Assembly: GCF_003966225.1 (NCBI RefSeq)
Contig: NZ_RXNU01000005.1
Coordinates: forward strand, 124,001-188,000
From: Shewanella canadensis
GTDB lineage: Bacteria > Pseudomonadota > Gammaproteobacteria > Enterobacterales > Shewanellaceae
DNA: 64,000 bases
Direction of reading: 5' to 3'
Below the pieces are notes generated by a model that was not told where the DNA came from, did not search any database, and worked only from the letters and a program-made list of their open reading frames with translations. How positions within the stretch are numbered: position 1 is the first letter of the stretch; each line of letters starts with the position of its first letter. Made by a program: the position numbers and the translations under genes. Below, piece after piece: positions 36,137 to 44,283 of this stretch.

Positions 36137-37111
36137 ATGAAATTAGCATTTAAACCATCACTACTTGGCCTATTGTTTTGCGTTCTTGCAGAAGATGCAA
36201 TCTCGGCCGATATCGCCTTCATTCATAGTTATCATCAAGGATACCCTTGGGTTCAAGAGTATCGAGATGGCTTTCTTTCCGGTATCCAAGAGCATAGCAT
36301 TACCGAATACGAGATGGACACGAAACGTAAACCGGCTACCGAATATGAAGCAATCGCGGATCAAACTTGGCAATTTATTCAAGAGCAAAAACCCCAAATA
36401 GTCGTACTTGCAGACGATAACGCATTAAAACTGTTGGGCCCCAGAGTCGTTGAGGCTCAGATTCCTCTCGTATTTCTCGGCATCAACGCTAACCCTCGTC
36501 ATTACATTACACTCGATAAGAATGTTTCGGGTTCACTAGAGCGGCCATTACTCAAACGTTCGGTTTTTATGTTACGCCAACTAATGCCCAATATAAAAAA
36601 GGTCAAAGTATTGATGGATAGGAATCCAACCTCCTATGCAATATTGGAAACCTCCTTCGATGACAAATTCAAACAAACTATCGCTAATATCGGGGTCGAC
36701 ATTACTCTCGAAGAAAGCTTTCATGACTGGAAAGCTACGGTCGCGAAAACAAAAGAGAATGGTTATGATGCAATAATCATCGCTAACTATGCAGCCTTAA
36801 CAAATAGGTTCTGCGAAAATGTCAGTCTGGACAAAGTCAGTCACTGGACGAGTAGAAAAAGCCCGCTCCCCGTATTTGCATTTTGGTCATATTCCATTGG
36901 GGAAGGAAAAGCGATTGGCGGCTTAATTATCAACGGTACAGAGCAAGGTCTTGCAGCTGCAGATAAAGTGAATCACTTTTTTGTTAAAGGAGCCCTACCC
37001 GCGATATCAACACCAAAACGCGGCACGTTCATGTTCAGTCAACATGAATTAGAGCGTTGGAATATCCAGCTTCCACCTACATTACTAAAAAAAAGCACTA
37101 TTGTGGATTGA
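36137..37111 (+). CDS. periplasmic ABC-type binding protein (orphan)
   Basis: This 324-residue protein has a signal peptide (cleavage near AISA) and the fold of the ABC_sub_bind family (PF04392-like; motifs HSYHQGYPWVQE and LADDNALKLLG). No permease or ATPase is adjacent. Members of this family are often found as sensors beside signalling proteins; none is directly adjacent here. The ATG has no strong ribosome site. Confidence 0.78.
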   Translation: MKLAFKPSLLGLLFCVLAEDAISADIAFIHSYHQGYPWVQEYRDGFLSGIQEHSITEYEMDTKRKPATEYEAIADQTWQFIQEQKPQIVVLADDNALKLLGPRVVEAQIPLVFLGINANPRHYITLDKNVSGSLERPLLKRSVFMLRQLMPNIKKVKVLMDRNPTSYAILETSFDDKFKQTIANIGVDITLEESFHDWKATVAKTKENGYDAIIIANYAALTNRFCENVSLDKVSHWTSRKSPLPVFAFWSYSIGEGKAIGGLIINGTEQGLAAADKVNHFFVKGALPAISTPKRGTFMFSQHELERWNIQLPPTLLKKSTIVD

Positions 37112-37203
37112 CCTTAGCGCAAATGTTTTTATTCCCATCGGATACTCACCGCCTAACTTGATATCTCCTAATCAAGAACAGCATGACCGAGTGAACTTCA
37201 AAA

Positions 37204-37728
37204 TTACTGTTCAACCTCATGACTAGAGTTTACTTCCGTTAATAAATTATCAATGGCCTGATCGAAGCTCTCAAATTGGCCACGTTCCATGTAATGCTTC
37301 AATTTTGTGATGATATCTTTGCTCAGCTCTACATGCGCTTTCTTTTGTCTTTTCTTTAACTGCGATAGTTCCTTTCGAACCATGCGCCATCCAAAATCAC
37401 TGAAGTAAGCATTCAAACTCAGGTTCAGATGTTGCAAGGGCTCGACCAATTGCTCAATATCTTTTCGCAATTGGGTGACGCGTTGAAGTTGAGGAACCAG
37501 CAAAATATATTTTTCACTTTTTTGAGAACTATTTTGAGAGCTTTTTTGAGAACTGGCTTCGACCGACTCAGGCAGGAACCAATCTTTTCTTAATATGATC
37601 TCATCCGGATGAATGAGACGATATATTAATGGAATGGCCAGCATCAGTTCATCAGTTTCCAATAAAAGAAGTTTTCTACCCGCCTTAGGTTTGTCGCCGT
37701 GATAAACCCATGCTTGTTGATTATTCAT
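37204..37728 (-). CDS. hypothetical protein, 174 aa, divergent from a tyrosine recombinase
   Basis: I do not recognise this protein. It begins MNNQQAWVYHGDKPKAGRKL, has a Ser/Gln/Lys repeat patch (SSQKSSQNSSQKSEK) at about 60-75 and a strongly basic coiled-coil-like region (QLKKRQKKAHVELSKD). No membrane segment is present. The ATG at 37728 has agggaac; the frame extends to 37752. The tyrosine recombinase gene is divergent, 839 bases away, and unusual inverted sites lie in between. A DNA-binding accessory role is only a guess from basicity and context. Confidence 0.65.
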   Translation of the reverse strand: MNNQQAWVYHGDKPKAGRKLLLLETDELMLAIPLIYRLIHPDEIILRKDWFLPESVEASSQKSSQNSSQKSEKYILLVPQLQRVTQLRKDIEQLVEPLQHLNLSLNAYFSDFGWRMVRKELSQLKKRQKKAHVELSKDIITKLKHYMERGQFESFDQAIDNLLTEVNSSHEVEQ

Positions 37729-37848
37729 GATCGTTCCCTGGATGTTATCCAAATAATTATTCAGCTAACTATTCATATCTGTGTTTTAAGTATGAATTTA
37801 AATTCTTAATGTCGATATAGTATCACTAAAGGATCACAATTTAATAGT

Positions 37849-38038
37849 ATGGTTGCACCATTTTACGCGGTCTAATTCAGGTCCTGGTTCATATCATTCA
37901 GATCGAATTTCAACAAGCAAACATTAAACATGGCGAGCCTCTATCGCTATTAGCTTTATATTACAAAGTCACATAAAAGAGCCCTTTCAATACTTATGCG
38001 GATATTCGGAAAAACACCCAATAAAATGGTGCAACCAT
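37849..38038. repeat. 17-bp perfect inverted repeat pair (sites 37849-37865 and 38022-38038)
   Basis: The left site ATGGTTGCACCATTTTA and right site TAAAATGGTGCAACCAT are exact inverse copies 156 bp apart. Each also contains its own dyad, TGGT-3-ACCA. They lie between the recombinase and the divergent orphan gene. They look like binding or crossover sites rather than random symmetry. Confidence 0.8.
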
Positions 38039-38341
38039 TCTTTGCGTTTTTGAATTCTACCCTGTAATGCCCCTGTTTATTTCAACTGTGACCGCTTAGG
38101 AATTACTCTCAACGTACTATTTTTAAACAGATATTAGGTCTCGGTGCCACGGAGAGTTCACTGTTCTGCATTGAGATAGGACAAGAGTAACCATGCTCGC
38201 GACCAGCATCTTGGCAAGCAAGATCATAAACCAGATGTTATCCAGGTGAGTTCAGTTATACAGGCCATCATAGGATTTTCTCTCCACTCACAAAATTGAA
38301 GTATAAACAAACATTCTGCGCGTTATTTATACGTTTAGATA

Positions 38342-38377
38342 CTCTACCAGTGATAATGACGATTATCACTGGTAGAG
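38342..38377. other. perfect 16-bp hairpin with GACG loop
   Basis: The arms CTCTACCAGTGATAAT and ATTATCACTGGTAGAG pair exactly around the 4-base loop GACG. There is no T-run, so it is not a typical terminator. It lies 190 bases upstream of the recombinase start. It could be an extruded recombination site, an operator or part of an RNA. Confidence 0.8.
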
Positions 38378-38566
38378 GTGGTCGCTTATCTCTATAATTT
38401 AGACCTTAATTTGGACGAAAGAATCTTTATCCAATCTCTGAGATTTAATGAACTGTTTATTAAATAGTCAAAATAGACTCAGCCATAGGCTAAGTAATAA
38501 ATCGATCACTGTTTTCTATTAACTCTACCTTCTAGCAATTAGATCTTTATAGGTGTCTTAAATAAT

Positions 38567-39709
38567 ATGTCAAAGTCAGCGCACCACACATTAAATTCGA
38601 TTTTGACACCTCAGACATCTATTGTTCCGTCCGGAACAAATGGTAATAGAAACGCTTCTGATGAACAGTTTTTTGAAGAGACCCAACTTCCCCTCTCAAT
38701 CTTGGATGACTATAAGAGTGCTGCCAGTGAAACCGAGTATGAGATCTCAGAAAATACCCGGCGCGTCTATACATCCAGCTATGCGATATTTAACCGTTAT
38801 TGCCTGGAGCATGGATTAAGTCCACTTCCGGCCGACCCCCGTTCTGTCATTTCATTTATCGGTCATCAAAAAGAGAGCATTCAACAGAGCAGTGGTGCCC
38901 AGCTTTCCAGGCAAACACTGACATCAAGATTGGCGGCGATTCGGTATCATCATATTCAAGCCGGATTTCACTCGCCAACTGAACACCCCCTTGTTATCCG
39001 GGTAATGCGAGGACTGAGTAGAAATAAATATCGAAAAGTCGCAGACTACGATCAGCAACCGATAATGTATGATGAGCTTGAAATGCTCATAGATGTGATC
39101 AATCAGCAGCCGCAACCAATGACAAGAGCGAGAGATAAGGCCATTATTCAACTCGGTTTTCAGGGAGGTTTTCGTCGCTCTGAGCTTGCCGACATTCAAG
39201 TTAACCATCTCAGTTTTTTGCGAAACAAGCTCAAGGTTCGCCTCCCCTACTCCAAGAGTAATCAGCAGGGACAAAGGGAGTGGAAAGATCTACCGCAAAC
39301 TGAACCCTTTGCCGCATTCGATGCTGTTAAAGAGTGGATAGAAGTCTCAAAAATTAAGCAGGGGCATCTATTTCGCTCCATCTCACGAGATGGGAGTCAG
39401 ATAAGACCCTACAGTGTCAGTGATATAACAAATCGAAAAATAAACCAGACTTCGATGGATGCCAAAGAGCACTCATTGCCCCGTCTAAATAGAAACAGCG
39501 GTTTTCTACGCGGTGATGATATTTACCAGATGATAAAGAAGTATTGTGCGAGATCGGGTTTAAGTCCGGAGTTCTATGGAGCACATAGTTTACGCAGTGG
39601 CTGTGTTACCCAGCTCCATGAAAATGATAAAGATCACCTCTATATCATGGCAAGAACCGGGCACACAGATCCGAGATCGCTCAGACACTATCTGAAACCT
39701 AAAGATTAA
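38567..39709 (+). CDS. tyrosine recombinase / site-specific integrase
   Basis: This 380-residue protein has an N-terminal SAM-like core-binding domain (ENTRRVYTSSYAIFNRYC) and a complete catalytic set: Arg in GGFRRSEL (about residue 203), Lys in PYSKSNQ, HSLRSG, GHTDPRS and the nucleophile Tyr375 in LRHYLKPK. An additional 60-residue N-terminal tail precedes the core-binding domain. No phage or integrative-element genes and no adjacent tRNA gene are seen, so it is not an obvious element integrase. Confidence 0.9.
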   Translation: MSKSAHHTLNSILTPQTSIVPSGTNGNRNASDEQFFEETQLPLSILDDYKSAASETEYEISENTRRVYTSSYAIFNRYCLEHGLSPLPADPRSVISFIGHQKESIQQSSGAQLSRQTLTSRLAAIRYHHIQAGFHSPTEHPLVIRVMRGLSRNKYRKVADYDQQPIMYDELEMLIDVINQQPQPMTRARDKAIIQLGFQGGFRRSELADIQVNHLSFLRNKLKVRLPYSKSNQQGQREWKDLPQTEPFAAFDAVKEWIEVSKIKQGHLFRSISRDGSQIRPYSVSDITNRKINQTSMDAKEHSLPRLNRNSGFLRGDDIYQMIKKYCARSGLSPEFYGAHSLRSGCVTQLHENDKDHLYIMARTGHTDPRSLRHYLKPKD

Positions 39710-39718
39710 TGCTATTTT

Positions 39719-39935
39719 GTAGGAGCGTGTTTCCAACCACGAAGGTATATGCCCTTCTGTAGGAGCGCGCTTTAGCCGCAAAGCTTTTGCAAAGGAGAGC
39801 CATTCCCGGCTAAAGCCAGTCCTACATTTAGATACACCAATCTCGTACCCATCTTTGTAGGAGCGTGCTTTAGCCGCGAAGCTTTTTACAATGGGGATCC
39901 ATTCCCGGCTAAAGCCGGTCCTACATTTTAAACAC
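39719..39935. repeat. REP-like hairpin cluster 1
   Basis: There are two full hairpins plus a degenerate half. Each unit has a left arm like GTAGGAGCGCGCTTTAGCCG and a right arm like CGGCTAAAGCCGGTCCTAC that pair around a 25-35 base loop. It resembles the REP elements of Pseudomonas, and is between the recombinase and the amidohydrolase. Confidence 0.85.
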
Positions 39936-39968
39936 CAAATATGTTTCCCATCTCTGTAGAAACATCTC

Positions 39969-41753
39969 TCACAACGAATGCGTGGTCCCTTTTTCAGTTT
40001 CAGTTTTAGTTTCATAAACTGTCTTTCCGCCGACCACGGTTTGTATCACGCGAGTCTTATGCACTTGATTTATCTCAATTTCGAATAGGTTCTGATTCAA
40101 GATAATAAAATCTGCAAGTTTACCGGTTTCAATCGTCCCAATTATGTCCTCACGGTTTTGAGCGAAGGCTCCACCGATAGTAAACACTTCGATGGCATCG
40201 CTCAGGGATATACGTTCTTTAGGATCGGATAAAATTTCCCCGCCTCCGCCGGGTGCTTGCCTGGTAACCATAGTCTCAAGTTCTAAGAATGGATTGGGAG
40301 ATTCTGCGACCGGCCAATCCGATCCAACCGATATAGCCACCCCCTCATTTTTTAGTGTGTTAAAGGGAAATGCCCAGTCCAATCTTCGTTGCCCTAACTC
40401 ATCACGAATAATGTCCCAGCCAGAAACCGGATACCAAAAATGGGGTGAAAACTCGACGCCGACATTATGTTCTTTAAAGCGCATAATGTCATCCGGGTGA
40501 ACAAATACCGTATGGGCAATATTATGTCTAAGTGTTGAACCATTCTCCCGTGACTTTTCAATCGCATCGAGCGCCGTTCTAATAGATTGCGAACCGACGG
40601 CATGCACTTTCATCACATGCCCTTTCTTGTCATATTCGCTGAATTTCTCAGCAAAGTAGACGGGATCATTTCGCCATGGGCCGCCATGCTGATCGCTGGT
40701 TCCTTCATAAGGCTCAACCATAATTATGGTTTGACCGCCGGCTGAACCATCGAGAACAAACTTAACTCCATCGGCATTCAGCCAGTGGTCAACTTTATAG
40801 GCTTGGTGATTTGCTATCGCATTGCTTGCGGCCTCTTTCCATTCCGGGCTCAGCCACTCTATTGGATCTGCAATATATGCCTTAATCCTGAGCGTAAGTT
40901 CACCGCTATCCGCCAATGTTTTGTAGGCATCTAACATATAAGCACGTGCCCAGGCATCTGTGATGCTGGTAATTCCGAACTGGTTGAGTTGAGAAAAGAT
41001 AGGTTTTATCCCACTGTTTATCAACTCACTGCCTTTTGGAAGATCTTTAAGTGCAATTTCGTACGCCATGTTTGCGGCAGTTTCGCGCAGTACACCGGTA
41101 GGTTGCCCGTCTTTGTCTTTGACAATAATGCCGCCTTCCGGCGCAGTTGAATTTTCGTCAATCCCCAACTTTTTTAAACCCAGTGAATTGATTAATACGG
41201 CATGACCGCCGACGTCCCACAAGAGCAGAGGTTTATCGTTAATCAATTTATCGAGTGTAGTGAAATGTGATAAGGCATCAATCTGATGCATTTTCTCGCC
41301 ATTATCGGCTAACCAATTTAATGCACCACCTATGATCCATTTATCATCTGATTTTTGTTCACCAAACGTTTCTATAATATGGCTGACTTTATCCCAGCCC
41401 ATAGATGGCACTATATTGATACCAAGATAACTCTCGGTCGCCATGTCCGGATGGATATGCTCTTCGACAAACCCGGGCATAACAAATTGTCCCGCCAGAT
41501 CGATAGTCTCAGACTCTGGTGTCATCCAGGATTTTAGTGATTCAGCGTCACCAACGGCAACAAATTTATCATCGATAACCACAAAACCTTCGGCCCAGGG
41601 GGCTGCATTATCTTGTGTATATACACGACCATTGACATAAACTTTGGTTATTTGACTATTAATCTGTTCATCAGAGCCACTGTTTTTATCGGCGCACGCT
41701 GACAAAAAGGCAATAACGCCGATATTAATTAAAATTGAAGCTATTCGTTTCAT
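39969..41753 (-). CDS. YtcJ-like metal-dependent amidohydrolase (lipoprotein)
   Basis: This 594-residue protein has a lipoprotein signal (lipobox LSAC) and an amidohydrolase fold. The motifs are EEHIHPD (the HxH metal pair), HAVGSQ, HNIAH and GSDWPVAESPNPF, typical of YtcJ/Tdc-type enzymes that cleave amides or formamides. Being lipidated, it should act in the periplasm or outer membrane. It is on the same strand downstream of the kinase and aminotransferase-fold genes and the TonB receptor, suggesting that it processes the imported compound. Confidence 0.86.
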   Translation of the reverse strand: MKRIASILINIGVIAFLSACADKNSGSDEQINSQITKVYVNGRVYTQDNAAPWAEGFVVIDDKFVAVGDAESLKSWMTPESETIDLAGQFVMPGFVEEHIHPDMATESYLGINIVPSMGWDKVSHIIETFGEQKSDDKWIIGGALNWLADNGEKMHQIDALSHFTTLDKLINDKPLLLWDVGGHAVLINSLGLKKLGIDENSTAPEGGIIVKDKDGQPTGVLRETAANMAYEIALKDLPKGSELINSGIKPIFSQLNQFGITSITDAWARAYMLDAYKTLADSGELTLRIKAYIADPIEWLSPEWKEAASNAIANHQAYKVDHWLNADGVKFVLDGSAGGQTIIMVEPYEGTSDQHGGPWRNDPVYFAEKFSEYDKKGHVMKVHAVGSQSIRTALDAIEKSRENGSTLRHNIAHTVFVHPDDIMRFKEHNVGVEFSPHFWYPVSGWDIIRDELGQRRLDWAFPFNTLKNEGVAISVGSDWPVAESPNPFLELETMVTRQAPGGGGEILSDPKERISLSDAIEVFTIGGAFAQNREDIIGTIETGKLADFIILNQNLFEIEINQVHKTRVIQTVVGGKTVYETKTETEKGTTHSL

Positions 41754-41764
41754 AATGTATTTCC

Positions 41765-41812
41765 AACCAATTTACTTGCGAACTATTATTTCGAACCATT
41801 TACTTGCGAACG
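41765..41812. repeat. 29-bp-spaced direct repeats upstream of the amidohydrolase
   Basis: AACC(A)ATTTACTTGCGAAC occurs twice, starting at 41765 and 41794, a period of 29 bases. The pair lies 12 bases upstream of the amidohydrolase ATG (41753) on the minus strand, so it could be a regulator site or a small duplication. Confidence 0.6.
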
Positions 41813-41898
41813 ATTAAATTACAATGACTGCCGGGAATTATGAATAGTTAATTCCCGTTACTCTATTAACAATAATAATTTGTATTGAATATGTTTAA

Positions 41899-42945
41899 TC
41901 AAGCTGCTTTATGCTGAGATAAATAATGCTCCGCCAACTCTATGACCCCGGCTTTAACAATCGGGGTGAGTTCCTTTGCAATATCCGTTTCTTTACGGGT
42001 ATGAGCCCAGCCTAAATAGGTTGTCCCTCTGGCTAGCAGGAATGATGGCAACATAGCGAGATGCTCATCGGGTAGATCTCGTACTCTTCGGTAACCGGTT
42101 AACAGGGCGTGAAGTACATCATCGAAATGCTCCTCTCCCAGATGGAAAAATAGTGAAGTAGCAATATCAAACATATGCCAGCCAAACCCTGCATCATCAA
42201 AGTCTATTAATGAATAACTATCTCCGGATTCCAGTAGATTTTCAGGCAACATATCAGCATGGATAAGACTATATCTATCTGGAGTTTGACCAAATTCATT
42301 GAACTCGTTAGATAGCTCTTTTTTCACTGTATTCAGTAAGATACGTTCCTGGTTGTTAAGACATTCAAGTTCCCAGAATTTACCCCAGGTTGGACACTTT
42401 CCAAACAAGCCATCGACATCCCATGCATGACGGGTGAAATCTGTTGGAAGTTCCCACTGACTGGCCTGATTATGACACCTTGCCATGATCTCGCCGATAC
42501 AGGTATAAGAGGCCATTAAAGATTCAATAGAGAGATCGACGCCAGCTTCGATAGACCCCAGAGGTTCACCATCGACCCATTTCACAATATCTATCTGACG
42601 AGGCTCCGGGACATAATCTCGTTTCTCGACATGGAAATATCTGCCGTCTTTAGTTTTTAAAAATGAAGATGTCTCTATGCCGCTATCGGCCAGTGCCTTG
42701 TTCCATTTTATTTCGGAAAGCAGTTCATCGTTGGTGTGATAATTAGCCCGATGAACTCTGACCGCATATTTTTCCCCGGAAGTTGTCATGAGTTTAAATA
42801 CCGCATTTTCTCTGTGTTTGACTAATTCTAATGATTCGATATCTACTGGCCATTGGCATATCGCTTCTCTAAGCAGTTTTTCAAAAAATTGGCATTGTTG
42901 CTGTTCATCTAATGAATAGAATTGATTTGTCATAGTTATAGTCAT
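41899..42945 (-). CDS. APH-fold kinase (phosphotransferase enzyme family)
   Basis: This 348-residue protein has the catalytic loop LIHADMLPENLL (the HxDxxxxN variant) and DFDDAGFGWHM for the metal-binding Asp, on an aminoglycoside-phosphotransferase fold. It resembles the SrkA/hydroxylysine-kinase side of the family. It is adjacent to an aminotransferase-fold protein 35 bases upstream; in animals a kinase of this fold (AGPHD1) and an aminotransferase-fold phospholyase (AGXT2L2) act in turn on hydroxylysine. The ribosome site aagga precedes the ATG. Confidence 0.85.
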   Translation of the reverse strand: MTITMTNQFYSLDEQQQCQFFEKLLREAICQWPVDIESLELVKHRENAVFKLMTTSGEKYAVRVHRANYHTNDELLSEIKWNKALADSGIETSSFLKTKDGRYFHVEKRDYVPEPRQIDIVKWVDGEPLGSIEAGVDLSIESLMASYTCIGEIMARCHNQASQWELPTDFTRHAWDVDGLFGKCPTWGKFWELECLNNQERILLNTVKKELSNEFNEFGQTPDRYSLIHADMLPENLLESGDSYSLIDFDDAGFGWHMFDIATSLFFHLGEEHFDDVLHALLTGYRRVRDLPDEHLAMLPSFLLARGTTYLGWAHTRKETDIAKELTPIVKAGVIELAEHYLSQHKAA

Positions 42946-42979
42946 TGCTATTTTCCTTTTTATCTATGTCCACACAGAC

Positions 42980-44212
42980 TTATAATTCTTGTAGGGCTTT
43001 TTCAAATCGAGTCATTAACTCATCACAGAAGGCTCTATCTATCAGGAGTCCTGGCTTGAACTGCAATATACTGGTGTCGAAGCCTGCAAAAATGGCCCAG
43101 ACACCGTGTTTATAAAGGGCACGCATCATCTCGATCCCACCATCGTCCTGATCAAATTTAAGACCGAACACTAATCCGCATTGGTGTATTTCACTTAACA
43201 AGGGGTATTGCGCTTTCAGTAATTCCAATTTTTCACGCAGGTATGATTGATTGGCATCGACTACGGCCATAACAGAACTGTCACTACAGATCTCCAGCAC
43301 CCGGTTTGCAACGAGACAACCAAGTTCGGCGCCGCCAAACGTTGACACGTGTCCCCAACCACTTTCGGTTAACCATTGGCCGACTTTTGCGCTCAACATG
43401 GCGGCGGCAATCGGGTAGATCCCCCCCGATAACCCCTTTCCAATCACCATGATGTCCGGCTCAACATTATATTTCTCGATGGCCCATAAACAACCACTGC
43501 GACCGAGGCCAGTTTGTACCTCATCGGCAACATACAAGGCACCGTGACGCTCGCATAGTTGTTTAACCTTAAGATGGTAGTTGTCTATCGGGCTTAAAAA
43601 TCCTTGCGTTGCAGGAATGGTTTCAATTAATACTGCTGCGATATCATTCGATGCCAAAGCCGTTGCCATCGCATCTAAGTCGTTAAAAGGTACTGTGATA
43701 AATTCATCCGGATAAGCACTGTTAAAAAACTGAGCCGCCTCATCGTTACCCGCAGCGCCTGATAAGCCAGTACGGCCATGATATCCAGATGAAAGTGAGA
43801 TGATTTTTCGTTTCCCGGTCGCCTGTCTTGCCGATTTAATCGCAATATCGACGGCCTCGGAACCACTGCTGGCAAACACGGTATATTGAAGCTCACCCGG
43901 ACTCAGTTCCGACAGGCGTTTAGCCAATTTTGCCCGCTCCGGGCTGGCGAAATGGTGATTACCAATATCCAGATAATCCAGACCTTCTTTGAGCAACTCA
44001 CACAACTCTTTGTTTCTATGCCCTAAATTATATGTGCCACCATTAAGATGCAGGTCCAGCAATTCATGGCCATCGAGATCCCAGATCCGATAACCTTCAC
44101 GCCGACCGATGACCAGATCTACCCCAAAACTGCTAAAAGCATCGAGCCTCGCCGGAATAAGATGTTTATGCGCTATTTCCAGCGTATTTTTTTTTGTTAA
44201 ATGACTGAGCAT
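42980..44212 (-). CDS. class-III aminotransferase-fold PLP enzyme
   Basis: This 410-residue protein has a class-III aminotransferase fold: FASSGSEAVDIAIK, SGYHGRTG, ADEVQTGLGR and the PLP lysine in VIGKGLSGG. Members next to an APH-like kinase are often phospholyases (ethanolamine-phosphate or phosphohydroxylysine type) rather than transaminases; the sequence alone does not tell which. I chose ATG 44212 over the in-frame GTG at 44224. It is 71 bases from the TonB receptor gene, separated by the 26-bp repeat. Confidence 0.88.
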   Translation of the reverse strand: MLSHLTKKNTLEIAHKHLIPARLDAFSSFGVDLVIGRREGYRIWDLDGHELLDLHLNGGTYNLGHRNKELCELLKEGLDYLDIGNHHFASPERAKLAKRLSELSPGELQYTVFASSGSEAVDIAIKSARQATGKRKIISLSSGYHGRTGLSGAAGNDEAAQFFNSAYPDEFITVPFNDLDAMATALASNDIAAVLIETIPATQGFLSPIDNYHLKVKQLCERHGALYVADEVQTGLGRSGCLWAIEKYNVEPDIMVIGKGLSGGIYPIAAAMLSAKVGQWLTESGWGHVSTFGGAELGCLVANRVLEICSDSSVMAVVDANQSYLREKLELLKAQYPLLSEIHQCGLVFGLKFDQDDGGIEMMRALYKHGVWAIFAGFDTSILQFKPGLLIDRAFCDELMTRFEKALQEL

Positions 44213-44250
44213 AAGAGTTCTCACTTGAAATGAGGGAGGTTGCCCTCCCT

Positions 44251-44276
44251 TAATACCAATCGGTATAAAGATGTGA
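44251..44276. repeat. 26-bp dispersed repeat, copy 2
   Basis: This is identical over 26 bases to 26351-26376. It lies in the gap between the TonB receptor stop and the aminotransferase-fold gene start, and ends just before the receptor stop codon. Confidence 0.7.
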
Positions 44277-44283
44277 TCGCTGG

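Noticed and set aside
38351..38368. Fur box in the hairpin (GATAAT/ATTATC)
   Set aside because: The half-sites are separated by four bases, not the one base required by the 7-1-7 Fur arrangement; the symmetry is better explained by the longer 16-bp hairpin.
38567..39709. Integron integrase or prophage integrase
   Set aside because: No attC cassette array, no phage genes and no adjacent tRNA target are seen; the N-terminal tail does not look like IntI.
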